Notes: generated by a model not told the origin, from the letters alone. DNA of 64,000 nt from Candidatus Metaruminococcus caecorum (GCA_904420045.1 CAJFTY010000059.1:27831-91830), one strand, 5' to 3'. Positions 24,966 to 34,477 are shown, numbered from the stretch's first letter. A program made the numbers and translations.

Positions 24966-24994
24966 TTGAAAAGGACGCTCGTATTTGGTATGAT
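24966..24994 (+). promoter_or_regulatory. Promoter of manA
   Basis: TTGAAA (24966-24971), 17 bases, TATGAT (24989-24994). Confidence 0.7.
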
Positions 24995-25121
24995 AACAAA
25001 TAGGAGTGTTCCGGGCCTAAAATCCCGGCAACCGGCGTCCAAAAGAAACAGGCATGTTTTGAATGTGGGACGAGTATATTTTTGAAGGGAAAATACCCAT
25101 CAAAGAAAGGAAATCAGCAAT

Positions 25122-26084
25122 ATGTATCCGATGAAACTGACGGCAGCCCTGAAGGATTATCTGTGGGGCGGCACAAAACTAAAGACTGAGTACAACAAAA
25201 AAAGTGACCTGGAAAAGGTGGCGGAAAGCTGGGAACTTTCCTGCCACAAAGACGGCCCCAGCACCGTGGCCAACGGGGAGTTCGCGGGGATGACCCTGCC
25301 CCAGGTCATTGAAAAACAGGGCAAAGAAATCCTGGGCAGCGACTGCCAGCATTTTGAAGATTTTCCCATCCTCATTAAGCTCCTCGACGCCAAGGACAAC
25401 CTGTCGGTGCAGGTCCATCCGGACAACGACTACGCCCGCCGGGTGGAGGGTGAGTACGGCAAGACCGAGATGTGGTACATTGTGGATTGTGAGGAGGGCG
25501 CAAGCCTTCTGTACGGGTTTAAAAACGAAATCTCCACCGAGGAGTTCAAACGCCGGATTCAGGACAACACCCTGCTGGATGTGGTCAACTCGGTTCCGGT
25601 GAAAAAGGGCGATATGTTCTTTATCGACGCGGGAACTCTGCACGCCATCGGCAAGGGAATCCTGATCGCAGAAATCCAGCAGAATTCCAACACCACTTAC
25701 CGGATCTACGACTTCGGCCGGGTGGGCGCGGACGGAAAGCCCCGGGAGCTGCATGTGGACAAGGCCATCGACGTGACCAAGCTGGCCCCGCCCACCCGGG
25801 ATACAAAGCCTCAGGGCGAGCCTCAGCAGATGGACGGGTATGTAAGCACCCTGCTTTCCACCTGCGAGTATTTCACCGTCCATGTGCTGGACATCGCTTC
25901 CAAAGCGGAGCTTGATGTAGATGAAAAATCCTTCCACTCTCTGCTGTGCCTGGAAGGGGAGGTTACCCTCGCCAGTTCCCACGGGGACATGAAGCTTGCA
26001 AAGGGCGACAGCGTCTTTTTGCAGGCAAACTACGGCAGCTACACCCTGACCGGAGCAGGCAAAGTGGTTCTAACCACTGTGTAA
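25122..26084 (+). CDS. manA: Mannose-6-phosphate isomerase, class I
   Basis: A 320-residue cupin enzyme interconverting mannose-6-P and fructose-6-P, of the short Bacillus type. The N-terminal WGGTKL segment is typical. Zinc ligands are in VQVHP (near residue 98), KTEMWY (near 115) and GTLHAIG (near 174), and an RIYDFGR segment follows. AAAGGAAA precedes the ATG. It has its own promoter, with the ROK sugar kinase just downstream. Confidence 0.95.
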   Translation: MYPMKLTAALKDYLWGGTKLKTEYNKKSDLEKVAESWELSCHKDGPSTVANGEFAGMTLPQVIEKQGKEILGSDCQHFEDFPILIKLLDAKDNLSVQVHPDNDYARRVEGEYGKTEMWYIVDCEEGASLLYGFKNEISTEEFKRRIQDNTLLDVVNSVPVKKGDMFFIDAGTLHAIGKGILIAEIQQNSNTTYRIYDFGRVGADGKPRELHVDKAIDVTKLAPPTRDTKPQGEPQQMDGYVSTLLSTCEYFTVHVLDIASKAELDVDEKSFHSLLCLEGEVTLASSHGDMKLAKGDSVFLQANYGSYTLTGAGKVVLTTV

Positions 26085-26138
26085 GCGTGGGTTGCAACAC
26101 TTCTTTCCAATAAAATTTTGAATATCGGAGGAACTCCC

Positions 26139-27098
26139 ATGAACTATTGTGTAGGAATCGACCTGGGCGGCACCAACATCGTCGCAGGCGTAGTGAACAA
26201 AGACGGAACCATTCTGGAAAAAGCCAGCTGCAAGACCAACCTCCCCCGGGAGGCGGCGGACATCGCGGCGGATATGGCCAAAGTCACCCGGGAAGCGGTA
26301 AAAAACGCGGGCCTTACCATGGAGGATATCTCCTGGGTGGGCGTGGGCTGCCCCGGCACCGTGAATCAGGACACCGGTGTGATTGAGTACGCCAACAATC
26401 TGCAGTTTTACGATGTTCCCCTTCGGGACATGCTCAAAAACGACCTGGGCAAGGATGTTTTTATGGACAACGACGCCAACGCCGCCGCTTACGGCGAGTT
26501 TGTGGCGGGCGCGGCCAAAGGTTCCAACACGGCGGTTGCCATCACCCTGGGCACCGGCGTGGGCGGCGGCATCATCATCGACGGTAAGATTTATTCCGGC
26601 ATGAACTTCGCGGGCGCGGAGCTTGGCCACAACGTGCTGGTGATGGACGGCCGTCCCTGCACCTGCGGGCGCAACGGCTGTCTGGAGGCATACGCCAGCG
26701 CCACCGCTCTGATCAACCTGACCCGGGAGGCCATGGAGGAGAACAAGCAGAGCAAAATGTGGGAGATGGTCGACGGCGACCTGGGCAAGGTCAGCGGCCG
26801 CACCGCGTTTGAGGCCATGCGTGCCGGCGATCAAACCGGCAAGGACGTGGTCGCTTTGTACACCAAGTACTTGGCTACCGGCGTCACCAACATCATCAAC
26901 ACCTTCCAGCCCGACGTGTTGTGCATCGGCGGCGGCATCAGCAAGGAAGGGGAAACCCTGCTGGCCCCCCTGCGGGAGATCGTCAGCAAAGAGGTGTACT
27001 CCCGGTTCAGCAAAAAGCAGACCAAAATCGTGGAGGCCACCCTGGGCAACGACGCGGGCGTGATCGGCGCGGCTATGCTGGGCGCCATGGAGCGGTAA
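26139..27098 (+). CDS. ROK-family glucokinase
   Basis: A 319-residue sugar kinase. The N-terminal phosphate loop is GIDLGGTNI, the sugar-binding segment NDANAAAYGE lies near residue 110, and TLGTGVGGGI is followed by the ROK zinc motif CTCGRNGCLE near 170-180. Glucose is the likeliest substrate. CGGAGGAA precedes ATG 26139; an in-frame start at 26118 lies upstream of the ribosome site. It is 54 bases downstream of manA, so both probably feed hexoses into glycolysis. Confidence 0.9.
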   Translation: MNYCVGIDLGGTNIVAGVVNKDGTILEKASCKTNLPREAADIAADMAKVTREAVKNAGLTMEDISWVGVGCPGTVNQDTGVIEYANNLQFYDVPLRDMLKNDLGKDVFMDNDANAAAYGEFVAGAAKGSNTAVAITLGTGVGGGIIIDGKIYSGMNFAGAELGHNVLVMDGRPCTCGRNGCLEAYASATALINLTREAMEENKQSKMWEMVDGDLGKVSGRTAFEAMRAGDQTGKDVVALYTKYLATGVTNIINTFQPDVLCIGGGISKEGETLLAPLREIVSKEVYSRFSKKQTKIVEATLGNDAGVIGAAMLGAMER

Positions 27099-27116
27099 AT
27101 TTTATTCTTTGTACAG

Positions 27117-27150
27117 GAAAAAGGCTCCGGTTTTTCGCCGGAGCCTTTTT
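27117..27150 (+). terminator. Terminator after the ROK kinase gene
   Basis: AAAAAGGCTCCGG / CCGGAGCCTTTTT with loop TTTTTCG. Confidence 0.88.
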
Positions 27151-27163
27151 GTCTGTCCATGAG

Positions 27164-27200
27164 AAAAACCGGTTTCACAATTATGTGGAACCGGTTTTTT
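27164..27200 (-). terminator. Terminator of upp (hairpin usable on both strands)
   Basis: AAAAACCGGTTTCACA pairs with TGTGGAACCGGTTTTT around ATTA. It lies 15 bases beyond the minus-strand upp stop. Confidence 0.82.
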
Positions 27201-27214
27201 GATTGCGTAAACGC

Positions 27215-27844
27215 CTATTTGGTGCCGAAAATACGGTCGCCCGCGTCTCCTAGGCCCGGGACGATGTAGCTGCGGTCGTTGAGCTTTTCGTCCAGCGCTG
27301 CGCAGTAGATCTGCACGTCGGGATGGGCCTCGGTCAGGGCCTTCATCCCCTCAGGGGCGGCGATGATGCACATGTATTTGATGGTTTTCACGCCGTTTTT
27401 CTTGAGCAGGCTGATGGCGTCCACCGCGGAGCCGCCGGTAGCCAACATGGGATCGATGACAATGGCCTCCCGCTTGGCGATGTCGGTGGGGAGCTTGCAG
27501 TAATACTCTACCGGCTGCAAGGTCTCGGGGTCCCGGTAAAGGCCGATGTGGCCCACCTTGGCGGCGGGCACCAACTGGAGTACGCCTTCCGCCATCCCCA
27601 GGCCCGCCCGCAGGATGGGAATAAACGCCAGCTTCCGGCCGGAGATCACTTTGGCTTTTGCCACCGCCATGGGGGTTTCGATCTCCACCTCCTGCAAGGG
27701 CAGGTCCCGGGTGGCCTCATAGCACATCAGCATGGAAATCTCGCTCACCAGCTCCCGAAATTCTTTGGAGCCGGTGTTTTTGTCCCGCAAAAGGGTCAGC
27801 TTGTGCTGGATCAGGGGATGATCCATGATAAAGGGGTTTTGCAT
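27215..27844 (-). CDS. upp: Uracil phosphoribosyltransferase
   Basis: A 209-residue pyrimidine-salvage enzyme (uracil + PRPP to UMP). The PRPP loop reads [12 protein letters not shown] near residue 130, and the C-terminal [12 protein letters not shown] is the family's uracil-binding signature. AAGGAGG lies eight bases before the ATG. It is the last gene of a run that includes rpiB on the same strand. Confidence 0.96.
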   Translation of the reverse strand: MQNPFIMDHPLIQHKLTLLRDKNTGSKEFRELVSEISMLMCYEATRDLPLQEVEIETPMAVAKAKVISGRKLAFIPILRAGLGMAEGVLQLVPAAKVGHIGLYRDPETLQPVEYYCKLPTDIAKREAIVIDPMLATGGSAVDAISLLKKNGVKTIKYMCIIAAPEGMKALTEAHPDVQIYCAALDEKLNDRSYIVPGLGDAGDRIFGTK

Positions 27845-27880
27845 GTCCTGTTTCCTCCTTGTACGAAAAAATCCGGGGAA

Positions 27881-28321
27881 TTACTGTTCGTTTTCAATGG
27901 CGATGATCTTGTCAATCCGGGCCTGATGACGGCCGCCTTCAAATTCCGTGTTTAAAAACACATCCACCATTTCGCAGGCAAGGCCCGGGCCAACCACCCG
28001 TCCGCCCAGGCACAGGGCGTTGGCGTCGTTGTGCAGCCGGGTAAATTTTGCAGAAAACCAATCGGAGCACGCCGCTGCCCGGATCCCTTTGACCTTGTTG
28101 GCGGCCATGGAGATGCCGATGCCCGTTCCGCAGAACAACAGCGCTTTTTCACAGCGGCCTTCCACCACCTCAGCGCACACTTTTTTCGCAATGTCCGGGT
28201 AGTCCACCGAAGCCTCGCTGTAACAGCCCAGATCGGTGTAGGCCACTCCTTTTTCGTCTAAATAGGCTTTCACTTGCTGCATCAGCGCAAAGCCGCCGTG
28301 ATCACATCCCATTGCTATCAT
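27881..28321 (-). CDS. rpiB: Ribose-5-phosphate isomerase B
   Basis: A 146-residue RpiB/LacAB-family isomerase linking ribulose-5-P and ribose-5-P. The N-terminal GCDHGGF and the catalytic Cys in LLFCGTGIGISMAANK near residue 65 are typical. It lies 36 bases upstream of upp, fitting PRPP and nucleotide supply. Confidence 0.94.
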   Translation of the reverse strand: MIAMGCDHGGFALMQQVKAYLDEKGVAYTDLGCYSEASVDYPDIAKKVCAEVVEGRCEKALLFCGTGIGISMAANKVKGIRAAACSDWFSAKFTRLHNDANALCLGGRVVGPGLACEMVDVFLNTEFEGGRHQARIDKIIAIENEQ

Positions 28322-28368
28322 GGGGACACATCCTTTCTTTTCTTACAAAGCCTGGAGAAAGCCAAGCA

Positions 28369-29076
28369 TTATTTCATCGTTTTTCCTTCCCGCTCCAGCA
28401 GCTCCCGCTGGGCCTGGGGAAGCCGCAGATACGCGGGCATCAGCGTTTCGGCGTCCACCGTGTTCCCGGACAAAAAGTCCGGCAGGGCGGCTACTCCCAC
28501 GCTGGCCGCCCGGGCGGTGCGCACAGCAAGCGGCGCCAGCCGCAGGCGGGGGAGCTCCGGCATGGCCCGCAGGCAGAGCTGCGCGCCGTCCCCTACTAGG
28601 AATACCGGCTGGTTAAAGCCCGCAAGCTCGGCTTTCAGCTCCTCCACAGAAATGGCACGGTCTTCGCATAGCCGGGAAACTGCTCCGTCGCGGAGGGCGA
28701 ACAGGGCGTTGTACACCTGATTCCGCCTTGCGTCCATCACCGCGCAGGCAATTCCCTCAAACCCCTGTAAATTATAGGCCAGAGATTTGAGGGTGGAAAC
28801 CCCCACGCAGGGGAGATTTTTGGCAAACGCCAGACCTTTAACCGCCGCCATGCCGATCCGCAGGCCGGTGAACGAGCCGGGGCCTTTGCTCACCGCAATC
28901 CCGTGAATGTCCTCCATCGTAAGCCCCGCGCACGCAAGCACCTGCTGGCACATGGGCATCAGCGTCTGGGAGTGGGTGAGCTTTACGTCCAGGTGAAAGG
29001 AGGCAAGCACTGCCTCCTCGCTGACCACCGCGGCGGAGGCCGCCTTGGCCGAACTGTCGATGGCTAAGATGTTCAA
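28369..29076 (-). CDS. tsaB: tRNA threonylcarbamoyladenosine biosynthesis protein TsaB
   Basis: A 235-residue ASKHA-fold protein. The N-terminal ILAIDSSAKAASAA and the segment VSKGPGSFTGLRIG near residue 65 identify it. It acts with TsaD and TsaE in forming t6A37 of ANN-decoding tRNAs. Its start overlaps the tsaE stop by four bases (ATGA), so the two are coupled. The rimI gene often found next is absent here. Confidence 0.94.
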   Translation of the reverse strand: MNILAIDSSAKAASAAVVSEEAVLASFHLDVKLTHSQTLMPMCQQVLACAGLTMEDIHGIAVSKGPGSFTGLRIGMAAVKGLAFAKNLPCVGVSTLKSLAYNLQGFEGIACAVMDARRNQVYNALFALRDGAVSRLCEDRAISVEELKAELAGFNQPVFLVGDGAQLCLRAMPELPRLRLAPLAVRTARAASVGVAALPDFLSGNTVDAETLMPAYLRLPQAQRELLEREGKTMK

Positions 29077-29510
29077 AACCGCCCGCCTCCTTTTACGGTG
29101 ATCGTCCGGGTGTTCTCCCCGGTTTTGTCAATGGAGATAAAAATTGTCCGCTCCGGGGGAAGATCGTCCGCGATGTGTTCGCTCCATTCCACCGCCAGAA
29201 TGCCGTTATCCTCCAGATAATCGAAAAAGCCGGTGGTTTCCAGCTCGTCCGGGTCGGTGATCCGGTACATGTCAAAGTGGAAAAGGGAAGGTCCTCCCTT
29301 TTGTCCGGGGTAGACGTTGACGATAGAAAAGGTAGGGCTCGCCACCTCTCCGGACACCGAAAGCCCTGCCGCCAGCCCCCGGGTAAAAGCGGTTTTGCCC
29401 GCCCCCATGCCGCCGGTAAAGGCGAGCACGTCCCCCGGTTTTAACCGGGGAGCGAGCTCTTTGGCGAATTGTTCGGTTTGCTGCGGCGAGTGGGATGTAA
29501 ACGTCAGCAT
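29073..29510 (-). CDS. tsaE: tRNA threonylcarbamoyladenosine biosynthesis ATPase TsaE
   Basis: A 145-residue P-loop protein: TGGMGAGKTAF near residue 35, SPTFSIVNVY near 60, HFDMYRI and the AVEWSE segment of the family. It is the ATPase regulating the TsaBD complex. AAAGGCGG precedes the ATG. The stop overlaps tsaB's start. Confidence 0.94.
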   Translation of the reverse strand: MLTFTSHSPQQTEQFAKELAPRLKPGDVLAFTGGMGAGKTAFTRGLAAGLSVSGEVASPTFSIVNVYPGQKGGPSLFHFDMYRITDPDELETTGFFDYLEDNGILAVEWSEHIADDLPPERTIFISIDKTGENTRTITVKGGGRF

Positions 29511-29529
29511 GCTGATGGATTCCGCCTTT

Positions 29530-31200
29530 CTAAAACAGTCCGGTGATCTTGCCGTCCTCGTCTAGGTCGATCCGCAGGGCGGCGGGGGACTTGGGCAGGC
29601 CCGGCATGGTCATAATATCCCCGGTGAACACCACTAAGAACCCCGCGCCGGAGGAAAGTTTTATATCCCGCACATGCAGGGTGTACCCTTCGGGACTGCC
29701 CAGCTTCGCCGGATCGTCGGACAGGGAGTACTGGGTTTTGGCCACGCAGATAGGCAGCTTGTCAAAGCCCAGCTTTTCGATCTGCACCATGGCCTTCTCC
29801 GCCTGAGCGGAGTAGGCCACCTCGCCCGCGTGGTAAATCGCACGGGCCACCGCCCCGATTTTTTCTTTAATGGGAAGGGCTTCGTCGTAGATGGGAGCGA
29901 AATGGGACGGCTGGGTTTCGCAGACCTTGCAGACTTCTTGGGCCAGTTCCACGCCGCCGTCTCCACCCTTGGCAAACACCTCGGCCAGCTTGACGGGCAC
30001 GCCTTTTTGGGCGCAGTATTCCTCCACTGCCTGGATCTCGGCGTCCGAGTCGGTGCCGAACCGGTTGATGGCCACCACCACCGGCACGCCGTACCGCCGC
30101 ATGTTGTCGATGTGAGCGCCCAGGTTCACGATTCCCTTGTTTAAAGCCTCCACGTTTTCGGAGGCCAGATCCTGCTTGGGAATACCTCCGTTGTATTTTA
30201 AGGCCCGGATGGTGGCCACCAGCACCACGCAGTCGGGCTTTAGACCGGCAAACCGGCACTTGATGTCAAAAAACTTTTCCGCCCCCAGGTCGGAACCAAA
30301 GCCCGCCTCGGTGATGGTGTAATCCCCAAGTTTTAGAGCGAGCCGGGTAGCGCGCACCGAGTTGCACCCGTGGGCGATGTTGGCGAATGGGCCGCCGTGC
30401 ATAATAACAGGGGTATTTTCCAGCGTCTGTACCAGGTTCGGCTTTAACGCGTCCTTGAGCAGAACCGCCATAGCGCCGTTTACCTGTAAATCTTTGGCGA
30501 ATACCGGAGTGTCGTCGTACCGGTAGGCCACTAGGATGTCGCCCAGCCGGCGCTTTAAGTCCTGTAAATCCGAGGCGAGACATAGGATTGCCATCACCTC
30601 GCTGGCCACCGTGATTAAAAATCCGTCCTCGCGGGGGACGCCGTTAATCTTGCCGCCAAGGCCCACGTTGATAAACCGCAGGGCGCGGTCGTTCATATCC
30701 ATGCAGCGTTTAAACAAAACCCGTCTGGGGTCGATGTTCAGTTCGTTTCCCTGCTGAAGATGGTTGTCCAGCACCGCGCACAGCAGGTTGTTGGCGGCGG
30801 TGATGGCGTGCATATCCCCGGTGAAGTGGAGATTGATATCCTCCATAGGGACCACCTGGGAATAACCGCCTCCGGCGGCGCCTCCTTTCACACCGAACAC
30901 CGGGCCCAGCGAGGGCTCCCGCAGGGCGATGACCGCCTTTTTGCCAATTTTGGCCATGGCCTGTCCCAGCCCTACGCTGGTGGTGGTTTTGCCCTCTCCC
31001 GCAGGAGTGGGGTTGATGGCGGTGACAAGAATCAGCTTCCCGTCGGGACATCCTTTCAGGCGCTCGTATAGCTCGTCGGACAGCTTTGCCTTGTACGCGC
31101 CGTAGGGTTCCAGCTCCTGTGCATGGATGCCTAAATTTTCGGCAATCTTAGTAATAGGAAGCATGGAAGCTCCTTGCGCGATTTCAATGTCAGTCAGCAT
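29530..31200 (-). CDS. fhs: Formate-tetrahydrofolate ligase
   Basis: A 556-residue enzyme making 10-formyl-THF from formate, THF and ATP, at the family's normal length. The phosphate loop is TPAGEGKTT near residue 65, and the segment [21 protein letters not shown] is diagnostic. ATG 31200 is preferred because GGGAGG lies just upstream; the frame extends to 31275 through a leader hairpin and is rejected. It supplies one-carbon units and, with a glycyl-radical lifestyle, may use formate. The leader has two hairpins. Confidence 0.96.
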   Translation of the reverse strand: MLTDIEIAQGASMLPITKIAENLGIHAQELEPYGAYKAKLSDELYERLKGCPDGKLILVTAINPTPAGEGKTTTSVGLGQAMAKIGKKAVIALREPSLGPVFGVKGGAAGGGYSQVVPMEDINLHFTGDMHAITAANNLLCAVLDNHLQQGNELNIDPRRVLFKRCMDMNDRALRFINVGLGGKINGVPREDGFLITVASEVMAILCLASDLQDLKRRLGDILVAYRYDDTPVFAKDLQVNGAMAVLLKDALKPNLVQTLENTPVIMHGGPFANIAHGCNSVRATRLALKLGDYTITEAGFGSDLGAEKFFDIKCRFAGLKPDCVVLVATIRALKYNGGIPKQDLASENVEALNKGIVNLGAHIDNMRRYGVPVVVAINRFGTDSDAEIQAVEEYCAQKGVPVKLAEVFAKGGDGGVELAQEVCKVCETQPSHFAPIYDEALPIKEKIGAVARAIYHAGEVAYSAQAEKAMVQIEKLGFDKLPICVAKTQYSLSDDPAKLGSPEGYTLHVRDIKLSSGAGFLVVFTGDIMTMPGLPKSPAALRIDLDEDGKITGLF

Positions 31201-31257
31201 GGTGTACCTCCCAAGAAATGTTTGTCGCAGATCCCCCCGTAAGCCGCTTGAGGGGAG

Positions 31258-31296
31258 CGAGAACCAGCTATGCATTGCGGCAGAAACGGGTTCTCG
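31258..31296 (-). promoter_or_regulatory. Leader hairpin upstream of fhs
   Basis: CGAGAACC (31258-31265) and GGTTCTCG (31289-31296) are perfect 8-bp arms in the transcribed leader. A second, C- and G-rich stem follows (31231-31258). I could not match it to a tetrahydrofolate riboswitch from sequence alone. Confidence 0.4.
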
Positions 31297-31310
31297 TATA
31301 ATTGATCTTT

Positions 31311-31339
31311 ATTATAGCATAAACAGCGGGATAAAAACA
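31311..31339 (-). promoter_or_regulatory. Candidate promoter of fhs
   Basis: On the minus strand TGTTTT (complement of 31334-31339), 17 bases and TATAAT (complement of 31311-31316). The -35 is weak. Confidence 0.5.
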
Positions 31340-31409
31340 GCTTTTTCTGTACAAATCCCCTGTCGGGGAGCAAAAAGGACAGGCTTACAAGAATCCGGAG
31401 AAGCAAAGC

Positions 31410-31438
31410 TTGCAAAACGCCTTGTTTCAGGGTATAAT
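31410..31438 (+). promoter_or_regulatory. Promoter of the rodA-like gene
   Basis: TTGCAA (31410-31415), 17 bases, TATAAT (31433-31438). Confidence 0.82.
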
Positions 31439-31519
31439 AATGTACCAAGTATATCGTCTTTTGTTGACGCCGCAGCCGGCCCAAGCCACACAGCCGGCGC
31501 CCCCGCCGGAGGAACAGGA

Positions 31520-32647
31520 ATGAAACGTGTTTTCCACGCAATCGCGACCTATATTAAAGAAACCGATAAATTTTTATGGCTGTATTGCCTGGGTCTTTCA
31601 GGGCTGAGCGTGCTGCTTTTGTATTCGGTCTATGTCAACGGATTTGTCAACTCTCCCAGGATTGTCATCATCCAGTCCGCGGCCATCGGCTTGGGGATTG
31701 TGGCGGCTATCGTCATCAGCAAGATCGACTACCGGTTGATGGCCAGCCTTTGGAAGATTTATGTCCCCCTCACAGTGGGGCTGGTTCTGTTGACGTTTAC
31801 CCCGCTGGGCATTTCCCGGGAGGGGGCGGACGACAAGGCGTGGATCAGTCTGGGCATTGTCGACCTTCAGCCGTCGGAGCTTTTAAAGCTGGCGTTTGTG
31901 TTTACCTTTGCCATGCATTTATCCAGGGTCAAAGAGCATATCAACGATATGAAAACCTTTTTGCTGTTGTGCGTCCACGGCGCCATTCCCACCCTGTTAA
32001 TCGTGGCCCAGGGGGATTTTGGTTCCGCATTGGTGTTTGTCTGTATCATGGTGTTTATGCTGTTTTCCGCGGGGCTTTCCTGGAAGTTTATCGCGGTGGG
32101 TGTGGGGGCAGCGGTGGTGGCGGCGCCGCTCGTCTACTTCTTTGTGTTTCAGGAACTTCACCGCCAGCGGCTGCGAATTCTGTTTAACCCCGAACTGGAT
32201 CCCATGGGAATGGGGTTCCAGCAGATGCAGGGGCGCACGGCTCTGGGGTCCGGCCAGCTGTTTGGGCGGGGGCTTTTCAGCAACAACCTGATTAACATTC
32301 CAGAGCTTTATAACGACTTTATCTTTGCCTACATCGGACAAACTCTGGGTTTTGTGGGCTGCGTGGCCGTGGCGCTGGTGCTCACGCTGCTGTGCGTCAA
32401 GATTTTAATGACCGGTCGGATGTCCAAAGATCCCATGGGATGCTATATCTGCGTGGGAATTTTCTCGATTCTTTTGTTCCAGACGGTCATCAACATCGGC
32501 ATGGTGTTAAGCGTGATGCCGGTCATCGGCGTCACCCTTCCATTTTTAAGCTACGGAGGCACCTCGGTGGTTACCATGTACGTCTCGATTGGGATCGTGC
32601 TCAGCGTCTATATGAACAACCGGCGCCGGGGAATGTTTGACGATTAA
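31520..32647 (+). CDS. rodA: RodA-type SEDS peptidoglycan polymerase
   Basis: A 375-residue membrane protein with about ten membrane segments. SEDS hallmarks are present: LQPSELLKLA near residue 115, LINIPELYNDFIFAYIGQ near 260, and PFLSYGGTS near 340. It should polymerise glycan strands for wall elongation with a class B penicillin-binding protein. A second SEDS gene in the division cluster (57487-58617) is the likelier FtsW, so this one is assigned RodA. ATG 31520 has GGAGGA eight bases upstream; the frame is open much further upstream, across both promoters, which is not coding. Confidence 0.85.
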   Translation: MKRVFHAIATYIKETDKFLWLYCLGLSGLSVLLLYSVYVNGFVNSPRIVIIQSAAIGLGIVAAIVISKIDYRLMASLWKIYVPLTVGLVLLTFTPLGISREGADDKAWISLGIVDLQPSELLKLAFVFTFAMHLSRVKEHINDMKTFLLLCVHGAIPTLLIVAQGDFGSALVFVCIMVFMLFSAGLSWKFIAVGVGAAVVAAPLVYFFVFQELHRQRLRILFNPELDPMGMGFQQMQGRTALGSGQLFGRGLFSNNLINIPELYNDFIFAYIGQTLGFVGCVAVALVLTLLCVKILMTGRMSKDPMGCYICVGIFSILLFQTVINIGMVLSVMPVIGVTLPFLSYGGTSVVTMYVSIGIVLSVYMNNRRRGMFDD

Positions 32648-32760
32648 CGGAAAAAACAGGAAATATTCAAACTTAGGATAGGAATTTGTCGCGGGATCGT
32701 GTATAATAAAAAGAAACCAGCGGCGTTGTTCTCCGATTCCGGAAAGGAACCAGAAACAAG

Positions 32761-33309
32761 ATGCGAGTAATTACAGGTTCCGCCAAAGGGCGGAAATTAA
32801 AAACGCTGGAAGGGCTGGATGTGCGCCCTACCACCGACCGGGTGAAGGAGGCGGTGTTTTCCATCATCCAGTTTCAGCTTCCGGGAGCCGTGGTGTTGGA
32901 TCTGTTTGCGGGATCCGGCCAAATGGGGATCGAAGCGTTAAGCCGGGGCGCAAAGCTGGCGGTGTTTGTGGACGCGGACAGGCGCGCCCAGGAAATTGTC
33001 CGGGAAAATCTGAAAACCACCGGGTTATCCCCAAACAGCCGGGTGGCGGCCATGGACGCCCAGGCGTTTGTGAGCTCCACCAAAGACGTGTTTGACATCG
33101 CGTTTTTGGATCCGCCCTACCGCAAAGGGCTGTTGGACGAGGTTCTGCCAAAGCTTGCGGATAAAATGTCGGATACCGGCGTCATCCTTTGCGAGCACGG
33201 CAAAGACGAGGAGCTTCCCCAGCGGGCAGGGGAATTTTTGAAGGCTCGCGACTACCGGTACGGCAAAATCGTGGTGACGGCGTACCGCAAACCCCAGGAT
33301 GAGGAATAA
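32761..33309 (+). CDS. rsmD: 16S rRNA (guanine966-N2)-methyltransferase RsmD
   Basis: A 182-residue SAM methyltransferase: the N-terminal MRVITGSAKGRKL, the SAM loop LDLFAGSGQMGIEALSRGA near residue 45, and the catalytic DPPY near 117. A TATAAT box at 32702-32707 without a clear -35 may drive it. rsmD-coaD is a conserved pair. Confidence 0.94.
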   Translation: MRVITGSAKGRKLKTLEGLDVRPTTDRVKEAVFSIIQFQLPGAVVLDLFAGSGQMGIEALSRGAKLAVFVDADRRAQEIVRENLKTTGLSPNSRVAAMDAQAFVSSTKDVFDIAFLDPPYRKGLLDEVLPKLADKMSDTGVILCEHGKDEELPQRAGEFLKARDYRYGKIVVTAYRKPQDEE

Positions 33310-33329
33310 TCAGCGGGAGTGGACATCGA

Positions 33330-33821
33330 ATGGAACGAATTGCAGTGTGCCCCGGCAGCTTTGACCCGATTACCAACGGACATTTGGATATCATCCGCCG
33401 GGCGGCAGGGCTGTTTGACCGGGTGATCGTGCTGATCTCCCACAACGCGGACAAGCATGAAGCGTTTACCGCTGAGGAGCGGGCCAGGCTGGTTCGGATG
33501 GTGGTGGAGGATCTGCCCAACATCGAGGTGGATGTGTTCGACGGGCTGTTGGCGGAGTATGTACGCCGGCGAAGGGCGTGCGCCATCGTCAAGGGTTTGC
33601 GGGCGGTCTCGGATTTTGAGTATGAATTCCAGATGGCTCTGGCTAACAAAAAGCTTAACGACCAGGCCGAGACGGTGTTTTTAACCACCAGTACCGAAAA
33701 TATGTATTTGAGTTCCAGCATTGTCCGTCAAATCGCGGCGCTGGGCGGGGACATTTCCCCCTTTGTGCCAAAGCGGATTTTGCAGGCGATCAATCAACGT
33801 TTTCAAACGGAGAAGGAGTAG
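33330..33821 (+). CDS. coaD: Phosphopantetheine adenylyltransferase
   Basis: A 163-residue nucleotidyltransferase making dephospho-CoA. CPGSFDPITNGHLDII at the N-terminus carries the HxGH-like T/HxGH site, and STENMYLSSSIVRQIA near residue 130 is the family's second motif. It follows rsmD by 20 bases. Confidence 0.96.
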   Translation: MERIAVCPGSFDPITNGHLDIIRRAAGLFDRVIVLISHNADKHEAFTAEERARLVRMVVEDLPNIEVDVFDGLLAEYVRRRRACAIVKGLRAVSDFEYEFQMALANKKLNDQAETVFLTTSTENMYLSSSIVRQIAALGGDISPFVPKRILQAINQRFQTEKE

Positions 33822-33827
33822 ATGGTT

Positions 33828-34286
33828 ATGGCAATGAGTGTAACGGATATCCTGGACATCATGGACGACCTGTTGGACAAGGCGTGGAGCCTGCCCCTGT
33901 CCGGCGGACGGTGCGTGATCGACGTAGAACGCTTTCGCGATCTGGTGGGCGATGTCCGGCTGAATATGCCCTCCGAGGTAAAACAGGCGAAGTTGATCGT
34001 GCAGGACCGCAAACAGATCATTGACGACGCCAAAGCGGAGGCGGAAATGATCGTTCGCCGGGCCCAGGAAAAGGCAAAGGCTATGGTCAATCAGGAAACC
34101 ATTGTCAAACAGGCGCAGGAAAAAGCGAATGAGATGGTTTCCCAGGCACAGTTACAGTCCAGGGAACTCCGCCGGGCGACCAACGAGTTTGTGGACGGCA
34201 TGCTTCAGAAAACCGAGGAGCACATGGCAAAAAATCTGTCGGAGTTGAAGCAAACCCGCCAGGCGGTCCGCCAGATGCAGAAATAA
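33828..34286 (+). CDS. Small coiled-coil protein downstream of coaD
   Basis: A 152-residue soluble protein, mostly helical and rich in Glu, Gln, Lys and Arg from about residue 45 to the end, so a coiled coil is likely. It has no membrane segment and no nucleotide-binding motif that I can see. Related proteins beside coaD in Clostridia carry uninformative names, and I do not assign a function. Three in-frame ATGs lie at 33822, 33828 and 33834. The second is best spaced from the GGAG run just before 33819. It ends at a strong terminator. Confidence 0.7.
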   Translation: MAMSVTDILDIMDDLLDKAWSLPLSGGRCVIDVERFRDLVGDVRLNMPSEVKQAKLIVQDRKQIIDDAKAEAEMIVRRAQEKAKAMVNQETIVKQAQEKANEMVSQAQLQSRELRRATNEFVDGMLQKTEEHMAKNLSELKQTRQAVRQMQK

Positions 34287-34306
34287 GGCTGGCTTTCGAA
34301 AAAGTC

Positions 34307-34337
34307 AAAATCCCCGGGAGACATCCCGGGGATTTTT
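34307..34337 (+). terminator. Terminator after the coaD operon
   Basis: AAAATCCCCGGGA / TCCCGGGGATTTTT with loop GACA. Confidence 0.88.
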
Positions 34338-34410
34338 CATGGGGAATGAGTATTCGTTTTTAGACAGAGACCATTTGCCGCAAAACCTCGCAAAGCCCGT
34401 GACTGCGGAA

Positions 34411-34427
34411 CTCGACCGTCGGTCGAG
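34411..34427. promoter_or_regulatory. Palindrome upstream of the split XRE regulator
   Basis: CTCGACC-GTC-GGTCGAG is a perfect 7-bp inverted repeat, extendable to GCGG/CCGC arms with a two-base bulge. It lies 22 bases before the -35 of the XRE regulator promoter, so it may be its operator. Confidence 0.4.
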
Positions 34428-34448
34428 CCGCGAAAACAGGAGTTTTTA

Positions 34449-34477
34449 TTGACTTTGCAAAAAGGCGGTTCTATCAT
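34449..34477 (+). promoter_or_regulatory. Promoter of the split XRE regulator
   Basis: TTGACT (34449-34454), 17 bases, TATCAT (34472-34477); AAGGAGG follows at 34490-34496 before ATG 34506. Confidence 0.78.

Noticed and set aside
31200..31300. Tetrahydrofolate riboswitch
   Set aside because: The leader is structured, but the sequence does not show the consensus that I know; kept only as a leader hairpin.
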